Shown: positions 43,113-53,065, counted from the stretch's first letter. The stretch: DNA of 64,000 nucleotides from Bacillota bacterium (GCA_023391695.1 JAEWAK010000012.1:310001-374000); one strand, 5' to 3'. Notes: generated by a model from the sequence alone, not told the origin. Numbers and translations are program-made.

Positions 43113-45035
43113 TTAAGTTGTTTTCTCCTTAGGTAAGTAAAGGATGCATCTTGTACCTTTTTCCATTTCCGAATCTATGGTAAAGGACGCCTTGGGAATA
43201 GCCTCTATCCGCTTACGTATGATTTTAATTCCCGCGCCGGGTCCCGTATCTTCATTTAAAAGCTGATACACCTGGTCATCACTCATACCTGTCCCGTCAT
43301 CCTCAACCATGATTTTTAGAAAATAATCTCCTTCCATTACTGACAATCTTACGGTACCGCCTCCCTGTTTATTAAATATGCCGTGCTGAATGGCATTTTC
43401 CACCAGCGGCTGAATTAACAAAGCAGGAATGATAATCTGTTCGGCATATATAACCGAATCGATATTGGTCTTAAATTTAAGACGGTCACCAAACCTCAGT
43501 TTTTCAATTTTTATATAGGCATCGATCAATTCCAATTCCTTTACGACCGGTATCCACGGATCAGCCTGGTCCGTCTGAAACACATTTCTTAGGTACGTAG
43601 ATAATAAATAAACTAAATCGGCTGCTTTCTCCGCATCTTCATAGCAAAGAGCGATAATATTATTTAAGGTATTATAAAGAAAATGAGGTTTAAGCTGTAC
43701 CTGTAAAAGGGACATCCTGCTTATATACTCATTTTTAACCTCGTTGGATTGTTTCAGTTCCTCCGACAGGGCCTGCACCTCTTTTAATTTGTTTGTAAAC
43801 CGCCTTGCCAGCAGGATATTTAAGGATAACAAAAATCCCAGGGAACTCACTTTCCCGATCACATTGATATATGTGATGTCCAGGTAATTAAATCCTGTAT
43901 CCAGCTGTATCAGGGTTATAAATACAAAACCGGATACGATACAGGCAAATTCGTTCAGGGGTAAAGTACGGTCCTTATTTTTTATCATTATGTAAAATAA
44001 ACGGATTACCAGCAAAACCATGCAGCTGTTCTGATAGATGGTAATTTCGTCTTTAAAAGCAGAATGGAAGGGTAAAGGGCTGGACAGGATAAGTATTATG
44101 TAGAGCAGGACAGGTGAAATACCTGCCAGCAAAAGCTTCCGATTTGCCACCCTGGGTTCCACGGACCGGATAAACAGTATTAAAAACGGAAAGCCTGCGG
44201 TGGAAACAAAATCCTGGAACTTATAAGCCGTGTCAAACGGAAGCCCTTCCAGGAATCTCATAAAAATTTTCTCCCCTGTGGTTATTATGGTAAAAGCCAG
44301 CAAAACCAAATAAATCCCGCTGTAAAGATAGGATATTTCCCTGTCCCTCATCCGGTACAGGTGAAGGTGAAAAATACCAAAGGTAAAAAACAGGAATAAA
44401 CCGGCCAAATCAGAACCAAAATCAAGCATGACTTTCTGCTTCATACTGTTTTCATCCCCAAGCAGCAGGGGCCGGATAATGCCGCCGTCATAATAATGAT
44501 AGCTGGAAACCTGAATCACAATGTCAAGGGTATCACCGGATCCAACCTCCAGCATATAAGATGTATTGAGTGCTTCAAATCCTCCCTTATGGGGAGCGGG
44601 ATTACCGGATTCTTTCATTAAGTTACCATTTATATAAATCCGGTGGGCCATCCGTATATTCTGTACTTTTAAGAACAGGTTACCGCTCTTATCCGGTAAT
44701 TTTACACTAAGACGATAAGTTCCGCAGCCCCTTGCCGGTTTAGAAAACAGCTGCTTTTTACCCCAGCTTCCGGGGACTTCCATAAACCGTCCCGGGGCAT
44801 GTGCAGTCTCTCCGGGGCTAAGAAGGCTGCCCGGGTAAAATTCCCATTCTCCGTTTAAATTTACTATCCCGGCCTTTTTTAAATCCCAGTCGCTTAAGTC
44901 TAACCGCCCTTCTGCTGCCTTGTGGACTTTATAAGCCGGACTGAAGATTTGAAATAAAACAGAATACATGAAAGCAGTAACACAGAGGATTATTACCAGA
45001 CTTATTAATCTTTTTACATTAATACACTCTCTCAT
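43113..45035 (-). CDS. Membrane sensor histidine kinase, 7TMR-DISM type
   Basis: A 640-residue kinase. One N-terminal membrane segment precedes an extracytoplasmic jelly-roll (GTYRLSVKLPDKSGNLFLKV, MAHRIYINGNLMKESGNP) of the 7TMR-DISMED2 kind. About seven membrane helices follow (residues of about 200-400), then a coiled coil, the His_kinase domain with His451 in LKPHFLYNTLNN, and a HATPase domain (LVENAIQHGIF, VEDDGTGMSD). It probably senses a carbohydrate-like ligand. It acts on the SARP-type regulator downstream. The two genes stand between hisS and the GGDEF gene. Confidence 0.92.
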   Translation of the reverse strand: MRECINVKRLISLVIILCVTAFMYSVLFQIFSPAYKVHKAAEGRLDLSDWDLKKAGIVNLNGEWEFYPGSLLSPGETAHAPGRFMEVPGSWGKKQLFSKPARGCGTYRLSVKLPDKSGNLFLKVQNIRMAHRIYINGNLMKESGNPAPHKGGFEALNTSYMLEVGSGDTLDIVIQVSSYHYYDGGIIRPLLLGDENSMKQKVMLDFGSDLAGLFLFFTFGIFHLHLYRMRDREISYLYSGIYLVLLAFTIITTGEKIFMRFLEGLPFDTAYKFQDFVSTAGFPFLILFIRSVEPRVANRKLLLAGISPVLLYIILILSSPLPFHSAFKDEITIYQNSCMVLLVIRLFYIMIKNKDRTLPLNEFACIVSGFVFITLIQLDTGFNYLDITYINVIGKVSSLGFLLSLNILLARRFTNKLKEVQALSEELKQSNEVKNEYISRMSLLQVQLKPHFLYNTLNNIIALCYEDAEKAADLVYLLSTYLRNVFQTDQADPWIPVVKELELIDAYIKIEKLRFGDRLKFKTNIDSVIYAEQIIIPALLIQPLVENAIQHGIFNKQGGGTVRLSVMEGDYFLKIMVEDDGTGMSDDQVYQLLNEDTGPGAGIKIIRKRIEAIPKASFTIDSEMEKGTRCILYLPKEKTT

Positions 45036-45097
45036 ACGCTACCAGCCTTTTTTTAATTATTTATTGCACTTAATACGTTAAAGTTAAATATTATAAA

Positions 45098-45136
45098 ATA
45101 ACTGCCTTTTCAATAAATGATACAGGCAGTTATTCA
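45098..45136 (-). terminator. Terminator of hisS
   Basis: ATAACTGCC (45098-45106) pairs with GGCAGTTAT (45125-45133). On the minus strand the stem is followed by TTTTATAATATTT. It lies about 65 bases after the hisS stop. Confidence 0.65.
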
Positions 45137-45199
45137 TTACACAGATGACCGGCAATATTTAGTTTTTATTTAAGATGATACAAAGCAGAATTTAAGTGC

Positions 45200-46447
45200 C
45201 TATTGCATAAAATACGCTGCAATATTGTCCAGGGTTCTTTCCGTTTGCTCACCGTTTTCCATATTTTTAATCATTACACTGTTTTTCGCCAATTCATCCG
45301 CACCGATTATGACGGTGTTCCTGGCACCGATTTTATTGGCATATTTCATCTGGGCTTTTACGCTGCGGTCCATATAATCCGTTTCAACAATGATACCGGC
45401 ATTCCTGAGCCGGTTCACTATTTTGTAGGCGGATGCTTTGGCTTCCCTGCCCAGGATACCGACATATAATTCAATGGCCGGTTCCGGAGGGAGAATGACC
45501 TGCTCCTTGTCCAGAAAATAAATAATACGTTCAATTCCCATACCGAAACCAACCGACGGGATATCCTGCTTTTCATCTATTTCATGAATCAGATTGTCGT
45601 AACGGCCGCCCCCGCATAAGGTAAAACCTTCTTCATTGACAAATTCAAATACGGTCTTGGTATAGTAGTCCAGACCTCTTACAATACCGGTATCAATTTC
45701 AAAGGGGATATTTAATTCTTTTAACAGATCCTGTAATTCCTCGAAATGGCTTTTGCATTCCTCATCCAGGTATTCTATGGTCCTTGGTGCGTCTTTTACG
45801 ATCTCCTTACAGGACGGGACCTTACAGTCCAGCACTCTTAAGGGGTTCTTTAACATTCTTTCCCGGCAGGTAGGGCACAGATGTTCCTCGTGCTGTTTTA
45901 AGTATCCCAGCAAAGCTTCATTATAAGTCTTCCTGCAGTTGCCGCAGCCAATGCTGTTAATGTGGAGCTTGGCATTCTTAAGGCCTATTTTATCGATAAA
46001 GGTGGTTATTAAGGTTATTAATTCAACTTCGGCCAGGGGGCTCCCGGAACCGATAAATTCCACCCCGAACTGGTGATGCTGGCGAAGCCTGCCGCTTTGA
46101 GGCTGTTCATAACGAAAAGCCGGTGTTACGTAAAACAATTTCGTGGGCTGGCTTTCCGCATACAGGTTATTTTCCAGGTATGCGCGGATTGCCCCTGCCG
46201 TACCTTCCGGTTTTAAGGTAATGCTTCTTTCTCCCTTGTCCGTGAAGGTATACATTTCCTTTTGAACCACATCTGTAGTCTCGCCCACACCTCTTTGGAA
46301 TAATACGGTGTGTTCGAATACAGGAGTGATCACTTCCTTTATATTATAAGCCCTGCACAGCTCTCTCGCCAGTTCTTCAATCCGCGTTCTTTTGTACATA
46401 TTACTGCCAAACCAGTCCTGTGTACCTTTGGGTCTTTGTGTAATCAT
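45200..46447 (-). CDS. hisS: Histidyl-tRNA synthetase
   Basis: A 415-residue class II synthetase. It has the N-terminal RPKGTQDW, motif 2 (FRYEQPQSGRLRQHHQFGVE), the His-specific LDYYTKTVFEF, and an insertion with Cys pairs (CGNCRKTYNEAL, CPTCRERM) common in Clostridia. The C-terminal anticodon domain is complete. GGAGG lies 7 bases before the ATG. It is co-transcribed with the HD-GYP and hemZ genes upstream. Confidence 0.97.
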   Translation of the reverse strand: MITQRPKGTQDWFGSNMYKRTRIEELARELCRAYNIKEVITPVFEHTVLFQRGVGETTDVVQKEMYTFTDKGERSITLKPEGTAGAIRAYLENNLYAESQPTKLFYVTPAFRYEQPQSGRLRQHHQFGVEFIGSGSPLAEVELITLITTFIDKIGLKNAKLHINSIGCGNCRKTYNEALLGYLKQHEEHLCPTCRERMLKNPLRVLDCKVPSCKEIVKDAPRTIEYLDEECKSHFEELQDLLKELNIPFEIDTGIVRGLDYYTKTVFEFVNEEGFTLCGGGRYDNLIHEIDEKQDIPSVGFGMGIERIIYFLDKEQVILPPEPAIELYVGILGREAKASAYKIVNRLRNAGIIVETDYMDRSVKAQMKYANKIGARNTVIIGADELAKNSVMIKNMENGEQTERTLDNIAAYFMQ

Positions 46448-46475
46448 TTCTTTACCTCCAGCTCTGTCTTAAATT

Positions 46476-47129
46476 TTAATAATAACCGTCATGGAGAATC
46501 TTTCTCCAGGAATACACTTTTTGATTGATATGGTTTACAAAATCATCCACCTGGCAAAAGTCCTTCGAATGGACTACCCTTAAGAAAACAAGGAATATCT
46601 CCATGTCAAAATTCTTAACTTCCTCTATCATTAGTTTTATGGCCATTTCCTTATTAAATGCTGCCCGGTATCTTCTGTCCGATATCAAAGCGGCATACAC
46701 ATCACATATCCTTAAAATCCGGCCACCAAGTGGAATAGAGTCCTCTGTCAGATTATCCGGATAACCGGTGCCGTCATAATTTTCATGGTGATGGTATACG
46801 GCTTCCAGCAAGACATCATCATAATCATAATGTTTCAATATTTCATAACCTATGACAGGGTGCATCCTGACATATTTCATTTCCTCGACTGTCAAAGCGT
46901 TGTCATTGCTTTTATATAAAAACTGCCCTAACTTTAGTTTCCCGATATCATGTACCATTCCCGCCTCTGCCATGGTATAGCAGGAATCCTTCTCTAACTG
47001 CATTTCCTTTGATAGGAGAAAAGCTAATTTACTCACCAAAATTCCGTGGTCTATGGCCTCTTCCAGGTCACCCACCATGACCGCTTCATTATCTGTTTCC
47101 AATAATTCAAGTGTTTCCTGTAACAACAT
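46476..47129 (-). CDS. HD-GYP/HD domain phosphohydrolase
   Basis: A 217-residue protein with VHDIGKLKLGQFLY, MHPVIGYEILKHY, HHHENYDGTGYPDNL and ILRICDVYAALISDRRYR, the full metal-binding set of HD-GYP-type domains, so cyclic di-GMP hydrolysis is possible. The start at 47129 has AAAGGA upstream and lies 13 bases after the hemZ stop; the longer frame to 47159 would overlap hemZ. The GGDEF gene 5 kb away could make its substrate. Confidence 0.9.
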   Translation of the reverse strand: MLLQETLELLETDNEAVMVGDLEEAIDHGILVSKLAFLLSKEMQLEKDSCYTMAEAGMVHDIGKLKLGQFLYKSNDNALTVEEMKYVRMHPVIGYEILKHYDYDDVLLEAVYHHHENYDGTGYPDNLTEDSIPLGGRILRICDVYAALISDRRYRAAFNKEMAIKLMIEEVKNFDMEIFLVFLRVVHSKDFCQVDDFVNHINQKVYSWRKILHDGYY

Positions 47130-47142
47130 GGGAATTTCCTTT

Positions 47143-48732
47143 CTACAAACAAGGAGCATTTTCCTGAAGGAAAATACGTTTTCTCTCTATCATCCCGTCA
47201 ATGCGTTCCACATAGTCTTTTAGGCTTTTTACATTTTCCACCCGTTCAATACGGTTTTCTTCATGAAATACGAACTTGGACAGGGCACCTGCCCCTAAAG
47301 CAAGTATGGTCTGTTTTTCTTCCATAATTAAGATATTGTAAAGCCCTTCCTTCCCAAATTTAGCATATCCGATATTTTCAAGATTATCTGCCATATTCTT
47401 CTGTCTGTAGAGATAATATGGCAGATAACCTGCTGTTTTCGCATAATCGGAAGTTAATTTAAGGGCTTCCAGGGTATCCGTCGGCACCAGGTCCTGATAT
47501 TCTTCCTTTTGGATGTTTAACCTGGCTGCCCGTTTTAGAGCCAGTGTATGGACCGTAAGGCTGTCGGGTCTTAACCGGTCGATCCTGTTCAGGGTATGGG
47601 CCGTATCATCCTTTCCTTCACCAGGCAGGCCAATAATGATATCCATATTAATATTATCATGTCCTATTTCCCTGGCCATTTGAAAAGCCTCCGTCACCTG
47701 TTCCACCGAATGCCTTCTGCCAATCAGATCCAGGGTCTTCTGGCTCATGGTCTGGGGATTAATTGAGATTCTGGTAACCCCATGGTCTTTTAACACTTTT
47801 AATTTATGCCGTGTAATACTGTCGGGTCTCCCTGCTTCCACCGTATATTCACGGCAGTGAGTAAAATCAAAGGTTTTCCCGATATGATCCAGGAGCCGGT
47901 CAAGTTCTCCGGCGGTTAAGGTTGTGGGGGTCCCGCCTCCCAGATATATGGTCGTTATTTTTTTGTTTAAGCCGCAGGTCCCGGCATAAGTAATTTCTTT
48001 ATATAAAGCCTCTAGATAAGCAGGTACAAAATTACCGAATTTCTCAAGGGAATAAGAAGTAAAGGAGCAATACAGGCAGGTACTTGGGCAGAAGGGAATC
48101 CCGATGTAGATGCTGCAGCCGTTCCGGTAATCCATCTCCTGTAATAAGGTTCTTTCCCTTTTTGCAACCTGAAGGCTTAGATCCGTCTTCTGTGCGGAAC
48201 ATAAATACTGTTCCTTCATATGGTCCTTAATCGCTGCCTCCGGTATACCCCGGTCCAGTTTTTCAAAAGCTATTTTGGTGGGCCTCACTCCGGTTAAAGT
48301 ACCCCAGGGCAGTTCCCTGCCCGTTATATGGGACAGGCAGTTATAAAGTGTCCTTTTAACCCGGTTCCGGTCAGGCTTTGTTATCTGCTCCTCTTTCGTT
48401 ACAAGGTCAAGTGCGGCACTGTTGTTCCGGGCCCACCCTGCGGAATACATATCCGGGTATAACACCGTTTTGTTCCGCACAGCCTTGACTTTTAGGATTG
48501 CATCTTCATATTCTATATATATATTAATATCTTTTTGCTGTAAAGAATATTCTTTATCATTTTGTTCCGTTAAAACACAGGAAGCAATTTTTTCCTTTCC
48601 TGTTTCTTTCTTTTCATCCTGTTGTTCCGATAAGGTCTTTATTACCTTAATCTGTTCCTCCGGGTAAAATGCCTTCACTAAAGAATGTATGTCATATTCA
48701 TACTTGTCTTCCGATAAAAAAATCTGGATCAT
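47143..48732 (-). CDS. hemZ: Coproporphyrinogen III oxidase-like radical SAM protein HemZ
   Basis: A 529-residue radical SAM protein. The N-terminal about 160 residues are the HemZ-specific region (GRELPWGTLTGVRPTKIAFE), then the cluster motif GIPFCPSTCLYCSF with three Cys. YLGGGTPTTL, EAGRPDSI and the C-terminal HemW/HemN-like part follow. It belongs to the oxygen-independent coproporphyrinogen dehydrogenase family, although in anaerobes without heme synthesis the true role is unclear. The ATG at 48732 has GGGAG about 7 bases upstream. Confidence 0.93.
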   Translation of the reverse strand: MIQIFLSEDKYEYDIHSLVKAFYPEEQIKVIKTLSEQQDEKKETGKEKIASCVLTEQNDKEYSLQQKDINIYIEYEDAILKVKAVRNKTVLYPDMYSAGWARNNSAALDLVTKEEQITKPDRNRVKRTLYNCLSHITGRELPWGTLTGVRPTKIAFEKLDRGIPEAAIKDHMKEQYLCSAQKTDLSLQVAKRERTLLQEMDYRNGCSIYIGIPFCPSTCLYCSFTSYSLEKFGNFVPAYLEALYKEITYAGTCGLNKKITTIYLGGGTPTTLTAGELDRLLDHIGKTFDFTHCREYTVEAGRPDSITRHKLKVLKDHGVTRISINPQTMSQKTLDLIGRRHSVEQVTEAFQMAREIGHDNINMDIIIGLPGEGKDDTAHTLNRIDRLRPDSLTVHTLALKRAARLNIQKEEYQDLVPTDTLEALKLTSDYAKTAGYLPYYLYRQKNMADNLENIGYAKFGKEGLYNILIMEEKQTILALGAGALSKFVFHEENRIERVENVKSLKDYVERIDGMIERKRIFLQENAPCL

Positions 48733-48751
48733 GACAGCTCCCATCTTATTT

Positions 48752-49396
48752 TTATATATCCCAAAAGTTATCTTTCCCTAAAAAGGGATTATGGATTCTT
48801 TCATGACCAATGGTAGTGCGGTCCCCATGTCCGGGATACACTGCAACTTCATCCGGCAGTATCATTAATTTCCCATGGATGGATTCTAACAGCGTACCTG
48901 CATTGCCGGTGGGCAGATCCGTTCTGCCGATGGATTCTAAAAATAAGGTGTCACCGCTTATTAATATCTTTTCCTCCTCAAAATAATAACAAACACCTCC
49001 TGCTGTATGTCCGGGGGTGTACATAACTTTTATCTTCATACCGCCTAAGGTAAGCAGTTCATTGTCTTTCACAAATTCCACCCCTTTTAATTCGTAATTC
49101 TTCCGGACCATGCGGGAACCGTTTAAGTTGGCATCCGCTAACAGTTCTTTCTCCGCTTCACCGGCCAGTATGGGTATATGAAAGCTTTCCGCCAAATCAC
49201 CGGCTGCCATAATATGGTCAAAATGCCCGTGGGTTAATAAAACAGCGACAGGAGTTAAGTCCTTTCTTTTAAGTTTATCCGCAATGGCAGGTGCATGGTC
49301 CGGCGGATCAATCACGATGGCTTCCTTTGTATTTTCATTGTATATAATATAGCAATTGGTACTGACCATTCCTAATACATAGGTCTGTATTTTCAT
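48752..49396 (-). CDS. MBL-fold metallo-hydrolase (glyoxalase II-like)
   Basis: A 214-residue metallo-beta-lactamase-fold hydrolase. The metal motif THGHFDHIMAAGDL is complete, with the later His in TPGHTAGGVCYYF, Asp in LISGDTLF and His in YPGHGDRTT. Relatives hydrolyse thioesters such as S-lactoylglutathione; the substrate here is unknown. GGGAGG precedes the ATG. It lies between relA and hemZ, a common arrangement in Clostridia. Confidence 0.93.
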   Translation of the reverse strand: MKIQTYVLGMVSTNCYIIYNENTKEAIVIDPPDHAPAIADKLKRKDLTPVAVLLTHGHFDHIMAAGDLAESFHIPILAGEAEKELLADANLNGSRMVRKNYELKGVEFVKDNELLTLGGMKIKVMYTPGHTAGGVCYYFEEEKILISGDTLFLESIGRTDLPTGNAGTLLESIHGKLMILPDEVAVYPGHGDRTTIGHERIHNPFLGKDNFWDI

Positions 49397-49463
49397 GTCT
49401 TCCTCCCGTCTGCCCTTTTTTCGGGCTCATAAGTTAAGGCGGAAACCGGTGTCTGCTTCCTCA

Positions 49464-51770
49464 TTAACCGGTAGTACGTTCGATATCAAGTACGCTTTCT
49501 ACGCTGCGTAGTTTCGCCACAATATATTTTAACTGCTCAACGCCGTTTATCTCAAAGCCTACACTGATGGTTGCAGTCCCCTGCTTGCTGGTTCTGACCG
49601 TCATAGAGGTCACGTCAATCTTATTCTCCGTTAAAATCTTCGATACGTCTACCAATACACCGCTTCTGTTATTGGCATATATTTTAATTTCCGCAGTATA
49701 GAGTTCACCGCCCTGGGTTTTATCCGGGGAAACATTCCATTCGGCTTCGATGAGCCTGGCCCGGTCTTCTTCCGACAGATTCATAAGATTGATACAGTCT
49801 GTGCGATGGATTGACACGCCGCGGCCGCGGGTAACAAATCCCACAATTTCATCTCCGGGAACCGGACTGCAGCATTTGGAGAAACGGACTGCCACATCGT
49901 GGATCCCTTCCACCACAATACCGCTTTTTGATTTGGCAACAGCCGCCGGTTTATTTTCCTTAATTTCAGAAAGGGTATCTAAAACCTTTTCATCGGTAAT
50001 TTCTTTTTTATGCTTTTTATCATACTCATCTTTCAGCTTGTTGATTACCTGGCCTTCTTTCAGACCGCCGTGGCCAACCGCCGCATAGATGGAATCCCAG
50101 TCACGGAACCCGTACTTTGACATGACCTTGTTCATAAACTCAGGCTTTAATAAATCGCTTAAAACAATACCCTTTGTCTTACAGTAAGCGGTTATCATGT
50201 CCTTACCGCGGGTTATGTTGTCTTCCTTTAATTCGGTTTTAAACCACTGGTTTATTTTATTTTTAGCCTGGGTACTCTTAACCAGGGATAACCAGTCCCT
50301 GCTGGGTCCTTTGGAATTCTGGGATGTAATGATTTCAATCCGGTCGCCGTTTTGAATGACATAATCGATATTCACCAATTTACCGTTGACCCTTGCTCCC
50401 ACCATCTTATTGCCTACGGCACTATGGATGCTGTATGCAAAATCAATGGGAGTGGAACCGTTGGGTAAATTCTTGACGTCACCGGTTGGCGTAAAACAAT
50501 ATACGCTTTCAGAAAACAGATCCAAATCACTCTTAAGCAGGCTTAAGAATTCCTTGTTATCCGACATGTCCCTCTGCCACTCTAATATCTGGCGCAGCCA
50601 GGTAAGTTTCGCTTCTTCCGTATCGTGGGTATTCTTGCCGTCCTGCCCTTCCTTATACTTCCAGTGGGCCGCAATACCGTATTCTGCCGTCCTATGCATC
50701 TCGTAAGTCCTGATCTGGATTTCAAAGGGCTGTCCGCCCGGACCGATCAACGTAGTATGGAGGGACTGGTACATGTTTGGTTTTGGCATGGCTATATAAT
50801 CTTTAAACCTGCCGGGTATGGGTTTATACATCTCATGTATTACACCCAGAGCGGCATAACAGTCCTTTACGGATTCCACAATAATACGCACGGCAAACAA
50901 ATCAAAAATTTGATCCAGTGTCTTATTTTGATTTACCATTTTTTTATAAATACTGAAAAAATGTTTTACACGGCCGTCTATCTTTGCATCAATTTCTGCT
51001 TCCTGGATGTGGAACCTTACTTCTTCCACGATTCCATTGATGATTTCTTCCCTTTCACCCTTTTTGGAATTAATTTTTTCGGTTAAATCCTTATATACTT
51101 CCGGTTCCAGGTATTTTAAGGATAAATCATCCAGTTCTATTTTAATTTTGGAAATACCAAGCCTCTGTGCTATGGGTGCATAGATATCCATGGTTTCCCT
51201 TGCTTTTTCTTTTTGTTTGATCGGGGTCTGATACTGAAGGGTCCGCATATTGTGCAGACGGTCTGCTAATTTTATTAAAATCACACGGATGTCTTTCGCC
51301 ATGGCTAAAAACATTTTTCTCAGGTTTTCGGCCTGGATTTCGACTTTATCCTTGGAATAACTCAACTGTGTTAATTTGGTAACCCCATCCACGAGTAACG
51401 CAATTTCTTCATTAAATTCCTTTGAAACTTCTTCAACCGTATATACTGTGTCTTCCACCACATCATGGAGAAGTCCAGCCACTATGGTTTCTTTGTCTAA
51501 TTCCAGCTCAGCCAGTATAATAGCCACACACAGGGGATGAATGATATAGGGTTCACCGGATTTCCTGAGCTGATTCTTATGAGCCAGATCAGCAACCTGG
51601 TAGGCTTTTGCAATCATGGAAATATCAGCGGACGGATGATAACTTTCCACAATTTTAACCAGTTCCTTATATAAAAGTTCAGGACTTGTAAAATCAGCAG
51701 GAACTATCATTTCCTTATTCTTTTTGTCTTTATTATCGTATTCCTTCATCTTATATGCTAAATCATCCAT
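49464..51770 (-). CDS. relA: Bifunctional (p)ppGpp synthetase/hydrolase
   Basis: A 768-residue long RSH protein. The HD hydrolase domain (LLHDVVEDTVYTVEEV, KLADRLHNMRTLQYQ) keeps its His-Asp metal ligands, so hydrolysis is expected as well as synthesis. The synthetase domain (RFKDYIAMPKPNMYQSLHTT), TGS domain (CFTPTGDVKNLPNGSTPIDF), a zinc-finger-like region with CCSP, and a C-terminal ACT domain follow. It controls the stringent response. It has its own promoter at 51804-51832. Confidence 0.97.
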   Translation of the reverse strand: MDDLAYKMKEYDNKDKKNKEMIVPADFTSPELLYKELVKIVESYHPSADISMIAKAYQVADLAHKNQLRKSGEPYIIHPLCVAIILAELELDKETIVAGLLHDVVEDTVYTVEEVSKEFNEEIALLVDGVTKLTQLSYSKDKVEIQAENLRKMFLAMAKDIRVILIKLADRLHNMRTLQYQTPIKQKEKARETMDIYAPIAQRLGISKIKIELDDLSLKYLEPEVYKDLTEKINSKKGEREEIINGIVEEVRFHIQEAEIDAKIDGRVKHFFSIYKKMVNQNKTLDQIFDLFAVRIIVESVKDCYAALGVIHEMYKPIPGRFKDYIAMPKPNMYQSLHTTLIGPGGQPFEIQIRTYEMHRTAEYGIAAHWKYKEGQDGKNTHDTEEAKLTWLRQILEWQRDMSDNKEFLSLLKSDLDLFSESVYCFTPTGDVKNLPNGSTPIDFAYSIHSAVGNKMVGARVNGKLVNIDYVIQNGDRIEIITSQNSKGPSRDWLSLVKSTQAKNKINQWFKTELKEDNITRGKDMITAYCKTKGIVLSDLLKPEFMNKVMSKYGFRDWDSIYAAVGHGGLKEGQVINKLKDEYDKKHKKEITDEKVLDTLSEIKENKPAAVAKSKSGIVVEGIHDVAVRFSKCCSPVPGDEIVGFVTRGRGVSIHRTDCINLMNLSEEDRARLIEAEWNVSPDKTQGGELYTAEIKIYANNRSGVLVDVSKILTENKIDVTSMTVRTSKQGTATISVGFEINGVEQLKYIVAKLRSVESVLDIERTTG

Positions 51771-51803
51771 GAAATCACCACCAGTCTGTAAGTTTATCTT
51801 TTA

Positions 51804-51832
51804 ATTATAATCAATATCTAAAAAAAAATCAA
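51804..51832 (-). promoter_or_regulatory. relA promoter
   Basis: On the minus strand TTGATT (51827-51832), 17 bases, TATAAT (51804-51809), about 35 bases before the relA start codon. Confidence 0.7.
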
Positions 51833-51987
51833 TTCATTTATTGAATAATGACATATCCTGCTGGGTTTTGTCACTATTTTCCATTGTGTAAAAAATAATG
51901 GCAAAACAATTCCGGCCGGCTTTCTGTGTAACAGAACGTACTTTCCTTTTATCTCACAGGACCGTTTTTCCCATTGGATAAATAATT

Positions 51988-52033
51988 TTTGCCATAAATC
52001 AGATACTCCATTACCCATCTGACCTATGGCAAA
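51988..52033. terminator. Structured hairpin between apt and relA
   Basis: TTTGCCATA (51988-51996) pairs with TATGGCAAA (52025-52033), and inside it TCAGAT (51999-52004) with ATCTGA (52017-52022). No U run follows on the minus strand, so it is either a weak apt terminator or another RNA structure. The rest of 51833-52105 shows no gene; a 95-codon open frame there is probably chance. Confidence 0.45.
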
Positions 52034-52105
52034 TTTATTATAAATATATGTTTTTTGAATTACAAAGTTCTTCTTAAGACAAGACCTGAATTGTAAATCT
52101 TTCAC

Positions 52106-52630
52106 CTATTTTCCTTCATATTTAATTACCGCATCCACATTATAACCTTTTAATTTATCGCGTCCGTGCAGACCTTCCAGTTCGATCAGGAAAATAATTT
52201 TAACGACCTCACCGCCCAGGCTTTCAACCAGTTTGGTTATGGCTTCAATAGTTCCTCCTGTTGCAATCAGGTCATCTACGATGGCAACCTTCTGGCCCGG
52301 TTTGATTGCATCCTTGTGCATTTCAACGGTAGCGGTGCCGTATTCCAGGGCATATTCCACTTCAATGGTTTCACAGGGAAGCTTTCCTTTTTTACGGACA
52401 GGTATAAAGGCTTTATTCAGGTTATAGGCAATAGGTACCCCGAATATAAATCCTCTTGATTCCGGTCCAACAATAACATCTATATCCAATCCGTCTAAAA
52501 GTGCCTGCATCTGGTCGATGGACATTCTTAAACTGTCTTTATCCTGGAGTACACTTGTTACATCCCTGAATATAATACCTTCCTCAGGAAAATCAGGTAT
52601 ACTTCTAACATATTCTTCTAACTTCTTCAT
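52106..52630 (-). CDS. apt: Adenine phosphoribosyltransferase
   Basis: A 174-residue type I PRTase. The N-terminus MKKLEEYVRSIPDFPEEGI, IVGPESRGFIFGVPIAY, and the PRPP loop VAIVDDLIATGGTIEA are typical. It makes AMP from adenine and PRPP. The ATG at 52630 has GAGG upstream; an alternative start at 52654 adds eight residues. It lies between recJ and relA as in most Clostridia. If the nucleoside hydrolases in this window act on adenosine, Apt could salvage the base. Confidence 0.97.
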   Translation of the reverse strand: MKKLEEYVRSIPDFPEEGIIFRDVTSVLQDKDSLRMSIDQMQALLDGLDIDVIVGPESRGFIFGVPIAYNLNKAFIPVRKKGKLPCETIEVEYALEYGTATVEMHKDAIKPGQKVAIVDDLIATGGTIEAITKLVESLGGEVVKIIFLIELEGLHGRDKLKGYNVDAVIKYEGK

Positions 52631-52784
52631 ACTGACCTCTTTCTGGATATACAACCTTTCCTTGTATTATCCGCAACTACATAGTTGAAAATTGTTTTTC
52701 AGCCTATCGTTTCTTTCTTATTTAAATTTTCAAATTTTACGTACTCTAATTCCATGCTTATAAGCACGGATAACACCAACAAAT

Positions 52785-52813
52785 ATTATAACATTTTTTA
52801 AGTCAAATATCAA
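52785..52813 (-). promoter_or_regulatory. apt promoter
   Basis: On the minus strand TTGATA (52808-52813), 17 bases, TATAAT (52785-52790). The leader to the start codon is about 150 bases. The rest of 52814-53065 shows no gene. Confidence 0.7.
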
Positions 52814-53065
52814 TTTATTTCAATTCTTCTGATTGTAAAATATATGTTTTTTTAGAGTTTCCGGTTACCATCTGCCGGCAAAATTCGTTACGCTTTTTAT
52901 TACTTACATATTATTTTATATTTTTATTTGCTGCCGGGAATTAGTCTGTAATCATTTTATTCTTATATGATCTCGTATTACAGGCCTCTAACGGTTCAAA
53001 AATCAAAGCCTGAAGGGTCGTTTTTCATTCAGAACACATATTAGGACTTCTGAAACTCAAACCGG

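Noticed and set aside
38419..46475. T-box leaders before aspS or hisS
   Set aside because: The upstream gaps are short and I see no T-box sequence or specifier stem.
51818..52105. 95-codon open frame between apt and relA
   Set aside because: No ribosome site, no domain pattern, and it crosses the hairpin at 51988-52033; it looks like chance.
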